Below, one piece after another: positions 10,383 to 22,500 of a stretch of DNA of 64,000 nt (the first letter of the stretch is position 1; the number at the start of each line of letters is the position of its first letter). Below the pieces are notes generated by a model that saw only the letters and a program-made list of their open reading frames with translations, had not been told where the DNA came from and ran no database searches. The position numbers and the translations under genes are program-made. Source of the DNA: Crotalaria pallida (Eukaryota; Streptophyta; Magnoliopsida; Fabales; Fabaceae); the NCBI GenBank assembly GCA_037953625.1, contig CM075656.1, positions 66,359,001 through 66,423,000 on the forward strand, written 5' to 3'.

Positions 10383-13382
10383 TTGGATAGTGGTTGCAGT
10401 AACCACATGGCAAAGGATGGGAGCATTTTCAAAGATATTGATAAGTCCGTTAGAGTACAAGTTCGATTGGGTAATGGCACCGTGATGGAGTCCAAAGGCA
10501 AGGGCACTGTCATGGTGGAGACACAGTCAGGTACGCGACTTATCAAGGACGTGCTACTAGTTCACAACCTTAAAGAAAATCTTTTAAGTATTGGCCAAAT
10601 GATGGAGAAGGGCTACTCTCTCCACTTTGAGGGAGACACATGCAAAATATACGACAACAATAGAAAACTTGAAGTAGCCCAAGTAAAAATGGAGAAAAGA
10701 AATAGAAGTTTTCCAATAACTTGGAAATATGCTACTAATATTGCCATGAAGGTGCATGTTGATGATTCATGGCTTTGGCATCGAAGATTTGGCCATCTCA
10801 ATTTTCATGCTCTGAAGCTTTTATATAAGAAGCACATGATGAGAGACCTTCCATCCATAGAAGAGATCGAAGGAGCATGTGAAGGGTGTCTATTTGGGAA
10901 ACAGCACAGACTACCTTTTCCACCAAGCAAAGCATGGAGAGCGAAACGCTTGTTGGAGCTTATACACACCGATGTCTGTGGACCAATGAGGACACCATCA
11001 TTAACAAACAATAGGTACTTCATCCTATTCATCGATGATTTCTCTAGAATGACATGGGTCTACTTCATTAAAGAAAAATCAGAAGTATTTGGAGTATTCA
11101 AGAAGTTCAAGGCCCTTGTCGAGAAGCAAACCGGGAAGCACATAAAAGTACTCAGAAGCTATCGTGGCAAAGAGTACAACTCCCGTGAGTTTGATAAATT
11201 TTGTGAGGATGAAGGCATTGAGCGTCAACTAACAATAGCATATACTCCGGAACAAAATGGAGTATCTGAAAGGAAGAATCGCACAGTAATGGAGATGGCT
11301 CGATCGATGCTTAAGGAGAAAGGATTGCCAAACACTTTTTGGGCTGAAGCAGTCTACACTGCAGTCTACATAATGGATAGATGCCCAACAAAGGCTGTTC
11401 AAGATAAAACTCCAATAGAAGCTTGGAGCGGCAGAAAACCATCTGCAAAACATCTAAAGATTTTTTGATCTGTCTGCTACGTCCATGTCCCAGAACAAAA
11501 AAGACACAAGCTTGAAGATAAGACGATAAGAGGCATATTTTTGGGATATAGCACACAGTCCAAAGGCTATCGCGTTTACAACTTGGAAACAAAGAAACTC
11601 ATCATCAGCCGAGATGTGGAAGTTGATGAAGGTGCTTCTTGGAACTAGGATGAACAAAAAGTTGAGAGACACAGTACCTCTATGCCAACACAACAACAAG
11701 TAAGCGAAGAAATAGAATATGCTGAAGAAGATCCAGGTACGCCCATTGCACTCCCGCAAGAACAAAGTTCACCAGAATCTACTCCAAAACGAGTAAGATC
11801 CTTGGTAGACATCTATGAGACTTGCAACTTGGCCCTAGTTGAACCCAGAAGCTTTGAAGAAGCCTAAAAGCATGAAGTATGGGTCAAGGCAATGGAAGAA
11901 GAAATAAAAATGATTGAAAAAAACAACACATGGGAGCTAGTAGACTGCCCAAAAGACAAAGATATCATCAGAGTCAAATGGGTTTACAAAACAAAACTCA
12001 ATCCTGATGGCACTATACAAAAACGTAAGGCAAGGCTAGTCGCTAAAGGCTACTCACAACAACCTGGAATCGACTACGAGGAGACATTTGCCCCAGTTGC
12101 TCGCTTGGATACGATAAGAGCACTGATAGCTCTAGCAGCACAAAGAGGATGGAGCATTTACCAGCTAGATGTCAAATCTGCCTTCCTCAACGGTGTCCTA
12201 CAAGAAGAGATCTATGTGGAGCAACCGTAAGGGTTCGTCATCAAAGGCAAAGAAGATAAAGTGTTACGACTAAAAAAGGCTCTATATGGATTAAAGCAAG
12301 CTCCTCGAGCTTGGTATAGTAGAATCGATCAGTACTTTACCGATAAAGGATTCAGGAGGAGCAAGAGTGAGCCTACACTGTACATCAAGACCCAAGGTCA
12401 GTATGATACTCTCATAGTCTCCTTGTACGTGGATGATCTAATTTGTACAGGAAACAACTTAAACATGATAGACGAGTTCAAGCGAGACATGATGAAGACA
12501 TTCGAAATGACTGACCTTGGCCTAATGAACTACTTCCTCGGCATTGAAGTAAGTCAAAGAAACGCAGGCATATTTATCTGCCAAATGAAATATATAGAAG
12601 AATTGCTCAAGAAATTCAAGATGCGAGAATGCAAACCAGTTGCTACTCCGCTGGTGACGAACGAGAAGTTACAAAAAGAAGACGGATCTCCAAAGGCAGA
12701 TGCATCGCTCTACAGAAGTTTAATCGGAAGTCTTCTATATCTCACTGCTACACGACCAGACATCATGTATGCGACAAGTCTTTTATCAAGGTTCATGCAA
12801 AGCCCAAGTCAAATTCACTTTGGAGTTGGCAAAAGAATTCTAAGGTACCTGCAAGGAACGAAGGAGTTCGACATATGGTTCACAACAAACACCAACTCAA
12901 GTTTGATTGGCTACACCGACAGTGATTGGGCAGGTTCGGTAGATGACATGAAGAGCACGTCAGGCTATGCCTTCTCACTAGGATCGGGAGTAATCTCTTG
13001 GGCATCCAAGAAACAAGCAATCGTTGCACAATCAACTGCTGAAGCAGAGTATGTAGCAGCTCCAGAGACTACAAATCAAAGTATATGGCTTCGACGAATA
13101 CTTGGCGATATGGGTGCTCAACAAAGCGAGCCGACAACTATCTACTGCGATAACAAATCAACAATAGCAATATCGAAGAATCCGGTGCACCACAACAGGA
13201 CAAAGCATATAGCAATTAAATATCACATCATCAGAGAAGCAAGCGAGAGCAAAGAAATAAAGCTCGAATATTGCCAAACTGAAGAGCAAGTTGCTGACAT
13301 ATTCACTAAGGCGTTACCAAGACCAAAGTTCGAGCAACTACGATCAATGCTTGGAGTTACACAAATTTGCATCAAGGAGGAG
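10383..13382 (+). pseudogene. copia pol: protease, integrase, reverse transcriptase, RNase H
   Basis: The protease motif DSGCSNHM opens the region. The integrase zinc finger (H...H...CEGCLFGK) lies at about 10780-10910. The catalytic core has the TDVCGPM and DDFSR regions, but the usual LRSDRGGE motif reads LRSYRGKE, so a catalytic Asp is lost. The reverse transcriptase (12000-12700) keeps the YVDD active site, and RNase H (GYTDSDWAG, STAEAEY, DNKSTIAISKNP) runs to about 13350. Stops interrupt the frame at 11466 (TGA), about 11646 (TAG), 11865 (TAA) and 12228 (TAA); all pieces stay in one frame. A purine tract (AAGGAGGAG) precedes the 3' LTR. Confidence 0.93.
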
Positions 13383-13745
13383 TGATGAATTATGATGCAA
13401 ATTATTAAGAAAAAAAATAAAATAAATAAAAAACTAGAATAAAAAAGAAGTAACTAGAAGCAAGTAGAAGCAAGTAGAAGATAATATAAGCATCCAGACA
13501 ATTGTATTGAGTTGAGAAGTATCTAGACAATTTTAACATAAAAATTTTATAACCGCCTCCATTATGGTGGTGCAACAAGGCTATAAATAGGTCCCCTGGT
13601 GTCATTTGTATGCATGTAATATAAAAGTGTGCTACAAGCCTTCCTATTGTATTTTTTCACAACATCGGTGCTCTCCTCCTTATATCCATCTTTTGATCTT
13701 TTAACTAATTAATCAAAGAACTCCATTTTTTATCAAATACTAACA
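13383..13745 (+). repeat. 3' LTR of the copia element
   Basis: 363 bp, TGATGAATTATGATG...ATACTAACA, with the same GGCTATAAATAGG box as the 5' LTR. Small insertions relative to the 5' LTR (duplicated AAGCAAGTAG at about 13455-13475) and a few substitutions indicate moderate age. Confidence 0.93.
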
Positions 13746-13750
13746 GTAAC

Positions 13751-14485
13751 CTTAAACAAATTGGGGTTAACTAACGTGCATTACTCTGCTGTAAGATTAA
13801 ATATTTATTATATAAGAATTGATGAAATTAATTTTCCATTTGTCACCTATGATTTTTTATCCTTTAACGCCAACACCTCAAGCCAAGGTCAAAGAAATGC
13901 CGAGGAAAATCTTGGGATTTATAAGTTCAAAGAAACATGTCCTTTTAAACATTTTATTCCATGACAATTTAAGCAATAAAAATTGAATCAACCGGTGAAA
14001 ATAAATATAAGTAGGATATCATCAGTACAAAAATTTTCTAAAAGAACAAGAGGGTCATAATAAACTAAATTATAAATTGGCGCATTCAATTGTTCTAGGA
14101 AAGTTATTTTCAAATAAATATTTATTCTGTAAAGCATTCCAATGAGATACAATGGAGAAACACAACAATATTATTTATTTAAAAACTAAAATTTAATAAT
14201 TAATAGTTAAAAGAATTTTTTCACCTTACTAATAAGTCCAAATATAAAATCTATAAATACATTGCTTGCACCATACAATTCAAAAATCAACAAGTACCTT
14301 CACAATGCTATTTGTGACATGTTAACGTTAACTAATAGATGGTTCTCATGATGAACAACACTAGGAGAGAATGAGCTTCGACCATGTATGTAATGCTGTT
14401 TATTAATATAGGTTTATTTGTAGGTTAATTTTGTAATTAAGTTTATATATCATTGATCAATAAGAATTACACTAACTGTTATCAG
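13751..14485. other. AT-rich intergenic DNA
   Basis: Nothing recognisable. A 67-codon open frame at 13761-13964 has no domain and begins in the copia flank. Confidence 0.4.
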
Positions 14486-14494
14486 TAGAATTAA

Positions 14495-14915
14495 GGAAAT
14501 TTCTAACATGCAACCTAAAATTGGATGGTTGCTATGCAACCTTTTAGTAAACTAATAAGAAGTTGACATCTAAGACATGTGTGTCATTCCTTGAAGTAGT
14601 GATTTATAATTTTTACAATTTAGTCCAACATAAAAAGTAAATTAATTTAATTTAGTCCTTTGTACCGAATAGCAAATTAATTTAACACTTGTTGTTATAA
14701 TCACCTGTTGTTTTAATCTATGTTATAATTTGCTAATAGGTACAAAGGACTAAATTAAATTAATTTAATTTTTATGTTGGACTAAATTGTAAAAATTATA
14801 AATCACTACTTCAAGGAATGGCATGGCACGCATGTCTTTGATGTCAACTTTTTATTAGTTTACTAAAAGGTTGCATAGCAACCATTCAATTTTAGATTGC
14901 ATGTCAGTAACTTCC
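14495..14915. mobile_element. Mutator-type MITE, 421 bp
   Basis: Nearly the whole element is an inverted repeat. Left GGAAATTTCTAACATGCAACC pairs with the complement of the right end (GGAAGTTACTGACATGCAATC), and the arms extend about 200 bp each. A perfect 9-bp target duplication, TAGAATTAA, lies at 14486-14494 and 14916-14924. No coding capacity. It lies about 640 bp upstream of NHL gene 1. Confidence 0.92.
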
Positions 14916-14924
14916 TAGAATTAA

Positions 14925-15550
14925 AGCCTTTTTATAATTTAATAAAAATCGTACTTGACTTTAGGCAGTAAAGTGTATCTTTATAACTTGTACCACCTGA
15001 TCTGGCTTAAGGGCAATTTGTTATTATTACTTTTTAGTACCCATGTAACAAATTTTCAATTAATTAATGGACAGAAAATTACGGGTAGTTAGATTTCTAT
15101 TCAAAAGCGAATAAAACAAAAAACCCAAAAGGTTAAAAAAATAAATTGACTCAAAAAATTAAAGTGACAACCCAAATCAAAGAGAATAAACATTGAGTAC
15201 CTAACCTACCTACTCAAGCTTTCCGGAACATGTTAAATGTATATCTAAAATTATACTGCAATTCAAACAACTTTACCAAACTCAGTTACAAAATGCTTGA
15301 TCATTATGATAATAATATTATTCATCTCCCTCCAACAAATCACGTACTACCAAAATTAACCCCTTGAATTGCTGGGAAGTAGTATTTTGTTGAAACAGTA
15401 TCAAAATTTGCAACTTAACTACCTATTAGTTCTTCTCCATCCAATCACCAATCATGTTATATATAATTAATCGCACTTCCCCTCAATTTTTTTCCTAAGA
15501 GTCAAATCATCATCCGTCCTTGCCAAATCATTCAAGTCATTAAGAATAGA
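14925..15550 (+). promoter_or_regulatory. Upstream region of NHL gene 1
   Basis: AT-rich DNA containing TTATATATAATTAAT at about 15456, a plausible TATA box roughly 90 bp before the ATG at 15551. No other specific element is claimed. Confidence 0.45.
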
Positions 15551-16351
15551 ATGTCATTTTCTACTCCTCAAGTTGAATCAAGGATTGAGTTTTCACCTCT
15601 TCCACAACAAGATGTAGATCAAGAGCATGAGGTCAAGGACCACAACATAGTAATGATAGAGATAGAACCACCATACGTCGAACAACGTTTTGATTGGGAT
15701 GCTTTTGTGATAGTGCTTCGCTTGGCCTTGGTTTCAATGTTGCTTGTAGGGCTTGCAGTACGTCAAAGTATACCTGAACAACCAACTTCGAAACCTATCC
15801 CACCAAGATTCTTCATTGACTCACTCCACATCCCTCAATTAAAGATCACCGATGGCGAGTTATCATCTACCTTGAACGTCAAGTTAACCATCTCCAACGA
15901 CATGAATTCGTCGAATATCAACATCATGAGGCTTGATGTAGCAATGAGTTATTCCAAGGATAACAAAACCATATCTACGATAACTCCGATTCATCTCCAA
16001 TACGCGTTGCAAAGAGATGTATTCCTTGTGGAAGCGGATTCGATGAAGAGGGTGCATGTGGAGTTGAGTACCACGGGGTGGGAAAAGGACCAGCCTGTTG
16101 TGGATGACAATGTGATTAGAGAAATAGCCCAAGACATTAAGCAAGGGTTCACGAAATTAGGGTTGCAAATGAGGGTTCTTGGGGAGGTTGAGTTTAGCAA
16201 TGGATGGACAGAGGGTTTTGTTATGTACCCTAGTTGCAATTATTTGGAAGTTAAGTTTAAGGTGGCGGATGAGGAAGCGACTGTGGTTGACGGCAGGGCC
16301 AAAGAATGCATAGGGCCAATTAAATGGGAACCTATGAGAACCTCGTTATAG
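15551..16351 (+). CDS. NDR1/HIN1-like (LEA_2 domain) membrane protein, copy 1
   Basis: 266 residues, intronless. The cytosolic N-terminus (1-50) contains FSPLPQQ. A single membrane segment lies at about 51-70 (AFVIVLRLALVSMLLVGLAV), and a LEA_2-type beta-sandwich domain follows from about 85 to 255, with N-glycosylation-type sites such as NKT. STTGWEKDQPVVDD (about 172-185) has a close counterpart in the gene at 51171, so the two look like paralogs. The family comprises plasma-membrane or endomembrane proteins, some of which (NDR1, HIN1, NHL3) act in pathogen responses; a specific role cannot be read from the sequence. The start is the first ATG after the TATA-like box and the stop is TAG. 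The frame looks intact. Confidence 0.85.
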   Translation: MSFSTPQVESRIEFSPLPQQDVDQEHEVKDHNIVMIEIEPPYVEQRFDWDAFVIVLRLALVSMLLVGLAVRQSIPEQPTSKPIPPRFFIDSLHIPQLKITDGELSSTLNVKLTISNDMNSSNINIMRLDVAMSYSKDNKTISTITPIHLQYALQRDVFLVEADSMKRVHVELSTTGWEKDQPVVDDNVIREIAQDIKQGFTKLGLQMRVLGEVEFSNGWTEGFVMYPSCNYLEVKFKVADEEATVVDGRAKECIGPIKWEPMRTSL

Positions 16352-16817
16352 TGACTAGAGAAAATATAGGTCACGTTTGGGAACACGCGCTGAACAAAAA
16401 TGAAACAAAACAAGAAAGTTTTTTCCATGTTTGGTATATTTTTCAGTGGAACGGAACAAGCCAAGAGGATTCATGAATGAAACATTTTGGTTCCAAAAAC
16501 AAATCAAGTAAACCATAACAAAACCATTTCTTTTATCGTAAATCCTTCTAATTCATTCAATAGTTACTGTGTGCCATGCAATGCACGTGAAATGATTAGT
16601 TGGTTTTGGATAGTTAGAACTCATCTCAATCGTTCATAGTTTTTTTTAAACAATATATAAAATAGATAATAGATGGTAGTGATTTATTCAGGATCATTGG
16701 TCCTGTTCCACCTAATAATTGCTTAGTAATGCACATATGTATTTGAATTTTGGTAATTTTTTTGGTCCATGAGTAATTTAACATCTATAAATTTCTTGCT
16801 CATGAGAAGAAAAAAAT
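16352..16817. other. 3' flank of NHL gene 1
   Basis: Downstream non-coding DNA. No coding feature or clear element. Confidence 0.4.
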
Positions 16818-17365
16818 GTCTTAATTACATTTTTGGCCTTTTATCTTATTTTCAATATTCATTTTGGTCCTTAATCTTTTTTTTTACTTATTTGGATCCT
16901 TTTTTTTTTCAAAAAAATTCAATTTGATCCTTTTATCATGGTAGTATTAGTTTTATTGAAATATTCACCCCATAATAAAAAAATGGCAAATATTGCCAAA
17001 ATTTGGAAATATTTCAAGCCACCACCCAATAAGAATAGGAACATTGACAACTGCTTGACAAATGATGGAGCAATTTGACTCGCGATATGATTGATTGATA
17101 TAGATAGAAATGACAATGTGATAAAGATATGAACGAAGATGACATTAGGAGCTCAATTGAGATAGAGGCGTAGAAATATTTGTTAAGCTCTATCAATTAA
17201 ATGTAATAAGTATAAATATTACGAGTAAATTAACATTATTATTACGAAAGGATTATATTCTATTTTTTTGAAAAAAGATAAAGGACCAAAATAAGTCAAA
17301 ATAAAAATTAAAGACCAATTAAGTGAATATTGAAAATAAGATAAGGACAAAAATGTAATTAAGCC
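16818..17365. mobile_element. Foldback element, probably Mutator-type MITE
   Basis: Inverted arms: left GTCTTAATTACATTTTTGG... and the complement of the right, GGCTTAATTACATTTTTGTCC, both continuing through CTTATTTTCAATATTCA and a second TTTGGTCC block (about 80-100 bp each). The flanks are A-rich (AAAAAAT on both sides), so a target duplication cannot be placed to the base. The interior has no known protein. Confidence 0.65.
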
Positions 17366-17373
17366 CAAAAAAT

Positions 17374-18360
17374 CCTGTGAATGTTATGACATTTAATTTT
17401 TTAAAACATTTTTCTTGTACATTTAAGATGATGAATATGTCACACTTATAAAATTGTTTTTATTTTTTTTTGGTGAACTATAAAATTGTTTTAAAACTAA
17501 GTAAAATACACGTGTAAAAAAAAGTTAAATTGATATGCACTAATAATTTTTTTTTTCAATACACAATGTTTTCTCTAAAGTTGTCCACATACAGTTATTT
17601 AATTTATTAATATAGTGATGAGACAATATGAATGAAAATATGGATTATTTGGACCTATATATAAATAAGAACTTTGCATAAAAAGGTGAAATTACTTCGC
17701 ATGCATGCTTATTATCAAGACATTGCATAAAAAATATGATTCTCCATCATATAGCAAAATTTCCAAAATTTCTCTAGTTGTCATTTTTTTTATCAGCAAC
17801 AAAATTCTGTTAAATAGCTTAGGAGCACGAGACGTACCCCCAAGCATTATTACAAGTGTACTATTTTCATTCCAGTACTGGTGTCATTTCATCGATGTTC
17901 AAGTATAGAAAGCTAAACTAAAAGTCCGCCATACAAAGAAACCAGTTGTTACAAAACGGAGATCCCAGCAGTGTAGAAGACCTAGTTGCTTCAACAGTGG
18001 TCCTTGGCCATGACGAAGTGGCAGTATATCTCCTGCACTATTTAGAGCTCATCGTCCTTCACTTTATCTGCATTGAATTGTTTCCAGCATTCCATTGGAT
18101 TTATTAACAAGTCACCGTATGAAAATGTAACTCCAGCAAATGTTGCTTTGTAAAAGGACTACACTTTTAAATTAATAAGTTCCATTATTTGTCCAAACTT
18201 GTACTTTCTCCATCAAAAATAATTTTGTTTCTAAAGTTTTAAATTGTCCACGTTATGATAAACCATAGAATTGCCCAAACTTTCCTTGCTCCTCTCTACA
18301 TTTTGGTCACTCCTATGTAGTAGTTGAGGAAGTGCAATAATTTTCCATCATTGTGTCGAA
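17374..18360. other. Intergenic DNA, probably mostly transposon debris
   Basis: No gene recognised. Open frames of up to 67 codons have no domain. The right part (17900-18360) may belong to the degraded LINE that follows. Confidence 0.35.
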
Positions 18361-18620
18361 CTGAGCTGACTCCACCATCCTAAAGCGTTGTCCCATATTC
18401 TGTAAGAAAATTCACAGTAAAAGAAGATATACTGGATTGGTTTGTTTCCTGTTTATGCTCATCACAAAACACATTTTGCTCTGGTGCTTGTCCGTAAGAT
18501 GCTCTTACACCTTAAATTCATTCTTGTTGGTATCCCTTTGTCCACTACTCGATCTCCACGCCAAGTATGTTATTTTTTGGTGATGAATTTACTTTCCAAA
18601 ATTTTTTGTAGAAAGATGTA
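18361..18620 (-). pseudogene. LINE remnant: zinc-binding (zf-RVT) region of a non-LTR reverse transcriptase
   Basis: On the minus strand, short frames separated by shifts read FWK..., LAWRSS, IPTRMNLRCKSIL and RAKCVLCDEHKQET. This order matches the zf-RVT domain downstream of plant L1-type reverse transcriptases (W-R, IPTR-NL-R, C-LC----E-). Frameshifts and stops show it is long dead. A 205-codon frame on + over the same region is not a gene. The hAT element at 18818 was inserted just upstream of it. Confidence 0.55.
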
Positions 18621-19309
18621 TCTACTGCTGCCACATCATCACGTTGTTGTTGTATGCGCTCTTTACTATGTATGTTTTGCTACATCTTTTCCTACAACAT
18701 TGTCAAAACATCGGGAATTGACATTTACATCTAACATATGCTTCTCTATCTTATGTACAGATATTAAATCAGATGTGAATTTTGAATATTCGTGTAACAA
18801 TACTACTCATTGTCAAGTAGGGGTGTTCGTGGATCGGTTCGGTTCGGTTTTGAGGCAAAATATGATCCGAACCGATTACAGAATATACGTGCGGTTCGGT
18901 TTGGATCGGTCCATTATATTAGGCAATCCAATTAGATCCAATCCAAAAAAAACCTTGCGGTTTCGGTCCGGTTTGGATCGGTTCCAAATTTCTCTTTTTT
19001 TCCCCTGTTTTGATAAGCATTATGCAAAAAAAAAAATTGTCCCTGTACAGTGGCAGTAAGGCAATCAAAAGTCAAAACATAAAATGAAACTCAATCATTA
19101 AACAACAATTACAAGCATTAGTTCTCTTAAGCTCACTAAACAACAATTAATGAAACTCAATCAAAACATAAAATTCAAAGCTGATACATGATAGTTAATG
19201 AGATCAAAGTGCATTCTGCTTGACTAAGGCACTAAGTTATAAAGTAAACAGTAGCCAAAATAAATCTCAAAATATGGAGTAGAATTTGGATCAGGAAAAT
19301 TGGAAAAAG

Positions 19310-19867
19310 GCAGAGTCTAATCCCATGAGCCTGGCAACTACACTAGGGACCCTTGTTCCACATACTTCATCATCTACAAATGATGAAGCATAACTATGAT
19401 CACTACTTCCTCTAATACTTGCCCCTACTCCAATTTCATCTTCATCCACCTGGAAGAATTAAACAAGCAACTATATGAGTATTATTGTAAGAAAATATAA
19501 CAGAATAGAGCACAAGAGAGTGGTAGTGACTAGTGAGGTACCCCCATCATGTAGGACTGCTTCATTGCCAAGCTGCCATCAACTTTTCTTCTATGATTGG
19601 AAGACTATATTGCAGATGATCAAGCAAAAAGATTCCAAATGAAAAACACAAAATGAATAGAGTAATGAATTTTTAAACAAGTACTGTAATTGACAAGAGA
19701 CATAAAAAGACTTTGCACATTCTACTCAGACAATACATGAATGTACCTGGAAAATCTAACTTGGTTGCAAATAATTTCTTACGAGATTTTGAGGTCCAAT
19801 CAAACAAGTGGAAAAAACCACCAACAATGCCACCTTCACCTTTTGTCCTAACCTTTTCAACTCCCAT
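19310..19867 (-). pseudogene. Captured fragment of a TRM/LONGIFOLIA-like (VARLMGL motif) gene
   Basis: Minus strand, three exon-like pieces. Exon 1 (19867-19747) is MGVEKVRTKGEGGIVGGFF followed by HLFDWTSKSRKKLF, ending at a GT donor. Exon 2 (19604-19542) contains SSNHRRKVDGSLAMKQSYMM. Exon 3 (19449 to about 19310) contains SSFVDDEVCGTRVPSVVARL and then MGLDS. GGF--LFDW--KSRKKLF and (A/V)P-VVARLMGLDS are conserved N-terminal motifs of plant TON1-recruiting-motif/DUF4378 proteins, which bind microtubule-organising complexes. Only the N-terminal end is present; the fragment stops soon after the VARLMGLDS motif. Splice sites are retained, so the copy came from DNA, not from mRNA. Confidence 0.78.
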
Positions 19868-20589
19868 TTCAAATCAGAATTCAATAAACCTTCAACATAT
19901 ATTTTCTGTAATAAGAAATAGCCAGAAAGATGAAGAAAAAACACTGTTAGTGAAGCAAGAAAAATACTAATTTATAATGCATTATAAACTTAATGACTGT
20001 CAAAGAAAGCCTGTTCAAATCCTCAAAAAGGGATCAGGGAACAGAAGAATATCTCAATTCTCAAATCATTAAATGATGCAATATATATATACACGGAGTA
20101 GCCCAATTGAACTGATCAAGCAGAATAAATTAAGGCCCTGATCTAAATTTGAGCTAAAATCAAAGAGTAAACAACAATATATATATCAGAAATGCTCACA
20201 GATCTTATGCTTATTGCATTTACAAGCATTAGCTATCTTAAGCTCACTAAACAACAATTAATGAAACTCAATCAAACATTAAAAATTCAAAGCTGATACG
20301 TGATAGTAGTATGGGATCGAAGTGCATTCTGCTTGACTAAGCTATAAAGAGAACAGTAGCCAAAATCAAATCTCAAAATGCAAGAGCAAAGGGAAAGAAC
20401 CCATTAAACAAAACGAAGAGAAGAATCAAAATTTAATGTGACATTCATTGGAGAAAGAGCTTACATTAAAACATTGAGATGGTGTTGTTTTTTTCTAAGC
20501 AATAGAAGAAGCATCCATAACCAAAAACAGAACAAAGTAGAGAATTTGATTGTGAGAGAGAACAAAGTTGAAATCTTACCTCCATTGAA

Positions 20590-20870
20590 GTAGCAGCGAC
20601 TGCGACGAGAGGAAGCTTACTAGAGGGAGCAGCGACGGCGACGGTGGATTGGCGACGGGATGAAGCTTCCTAGCGGGAGCAGCGACGCGTTGGCAACGGA
20701 GACGGTGACGACTTCGGCGCGGGTTCGGTGACAGCGACGAACTAGTAGAGGTAGCAGGAGGAGCAGCGAGGGGAGGAGCGATCGGCGGTGGAGAAGCGAT
20801 CGGTGGTGGAGGAGCGGCGGCGGGGTTTGTGTGGAGACTGGAGAGGAGCTAAACCTAAAATGTGTGGAGA
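20590..20870 (-). other. GC-rich first-exon/leader segment inside the hAT element
   Basis: Rich in GGAGCAGCGACG-type repeats. On the minus strand it lies upstream of the captured TRM-like exons and may be its 5' leader. No recognised protein. Confidence 0.4.
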
Positions 20871-21117
20871 ACAAGAGAAGTGATACTAAAACGTGCCTTT
20901 AACTGCACAAGTATAAAACGCAGCGTTTCATGTAGGCAAGAATCGGTTCGGTTCGGTTTTTCAACTGAAACCGAAAACCGAACCGAACCGATCGATTCTC
21001 AGAAAATGAATCCAAAAAAAAACCAATAAATGCAGTTTTTTTCGGTTTTCGATTTTTTCGGATCGGTTTGCGGTTTTTAATTGGACCGGTTCGGTTTTGA
21101 ACACCCGTATTGTCAAG

Positions 21118-22440
21118 TAGTATGTGAAGATTATCAACCTGCAATAGTTCCTACTTAAACAACTCTCTCCAATCTAACCTCCCTCCTCCACTTTAATTCC
21201 TAGATCACCCACGCACTCTCATCCCCTTTCCAAAAACAAATTAAGTACAACCATAACAAAATCCTTCTTTTTTAATTTGTTGGATCCGGAAATTAAAATA
21301 CCCTCCTAAATCATTCTTATTCTTTCAATAATTATTATGTCCCATGCAACGCACATATGTTTGTTAATTTTGGTAATTTTTCATCAATGTTTTAGTTTTT
21401 ATTTACTATGAACAATAACAACAAGAAGGAAAAAAACAAAAAATGAAGGCAAAGTTACACTACTAATAAAAAGAAAGCAAGACTGTGTTTGTATTATTGA
21501 TAGTAATCTTACCACTTTTTGAAGGTGTAAAACATGCTATTTATATTAAAGTAGGAGCGAAAGTGTTGAAAAAACTATAATAGAAATTAAATTGTTGAAA
21601 AATGGCAAAGAAAATTATCAAAAGATATTTAAATCGAAATTATAAAAGGCAAAGTGCATGATTTGATCTTTTAAGTTATTTTCATTTTTTAGTTTCGTCT
21701 TTTTTAAGTTTTTTTTTTTTCCAGTTGCGTCCTATAAGTTGCTAGCGTTTGTCCTATTAATCCTTTCCGTCCAATCTTTGACTAACGCTGTTGAAATTTT
21801 TCAAGGTAGCATTAACGGTCAAACTGACCCCATCTTCCACCACGTGCCACAATAATAACCCCCACCCCAATCTCCTCCTCCTCCTCCTTCTTCACCGTCC
21901 TATTTTACAAACCTAATATATATTTATACTATTTTTTTTTCAATTATACCCTTATTTATTACTACCTATTTTTCACCTACACTCTTATCCTTTCTCCTCT
22001 CATCTCTCATCTCTTGTCTCCTCTATCATCTCTCCTTAACAATTAATTATTACAAAAGGTGATTTTAGTTAAATTATCAAAAAAATTTATATCATTTAAT
22101 CGTTTATTAGAATTTGTGCATCTTTCTTATGATCAAGACTTTTGGATAGAAGAGAGTAGTTTTTTTTAGTTGTGGTAGTTTGATTCTTGATATATATATA
22201 TATTTTGTTCCGAATAAAATTAGTTGTTCAATGTTAATTTATTAATCATTTGAACGTTATTAAAAGATATTATTAAAACCAAAAAGATAAAGAGAAGATA
22301 ATTTGTTAGACACGGTGTAGTAGTTGTTGATTTTGCAAATGAAAGAATGTGAAAAATATTTTTCTCACTTGAAAAGTGAAGGAATGGGTGAATGAAAAAT
22401 GTGATCAACCTTGTTTTATTTCAAAATTGAGATCAGAGAG
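21118..22440. other. Intergenic DNA with a possible broken Mutator-type arm
   Basis: At 21650-21790, GCAAAGTGCATGATTTG followed by repeated TTTTTAAGTT and GTCC blocks resembles one arm of the foldback elements above, but the partner arm is not visible. A CT-rich stretch lies at 21865-22040. No gene recognised. Confidence 0.35.
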
Positions 22441-22500
22441 AAATCAAAAAACAAACCAGTAATTAATGAAATTGACGTTTTAGATTTTTTTTCAAAAAAG

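Larger units (their letters stand above)
5420..13745 (+). mobile_element. Ty1/copia LTR retrotransposon, split by a CACTA insertion
   Basis: A full-length element with two LTRs (5420-5766 and 13383-13745), a primer-binding site, a gag-pol frame and a polypurine tract. The flanking 5-bp target repeats are GTAGC (5415-5419) and GTAAC (13746-13750), with one mismatch. Domain order is gag, protease, integrase, reverse transcriptase, RNase H, which defines Ty1/copia rather than Ty3/gypsy. A 3544-bp CACTA element interrupts gag. Without the CACTA element and one copy of its 3-bp target duplication, gag and pol share one frame. That frame carries five in-frame stops and no frameshift that I can find, so the element can no longer make its own polyprotein. 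Confidence 0.95.
18818..21109. mobile_element. hAT element carrying a host-gene fragment (Pack-hAT), 2.3 kb
   Basis: Ends are TAGGGGTGTTC and GAACACCCGTA, the TAGGGGTG-type termini of hAT transposons. The perfect 8-bp target duplication TTGTCAAG lies at 18810-18817 and 21110-21117. Subterminal regions are packed with CGGTTCGGTTT / AAACCGAACCG repeats on opposite strands. No transposase is encoded. The interior is a piece of a TRM-like gene with its introns, plus a GC-rich stretch (20590-20860). Confidence 0.92.

Noticed and set aside
18442..19059. A 205-codon open frame on +
   Set aside because: It crosses the left terminus of the hAT element at 18818 and lies opposite a minus-strand LINE remnant, so it cannot be an ancestral gene.
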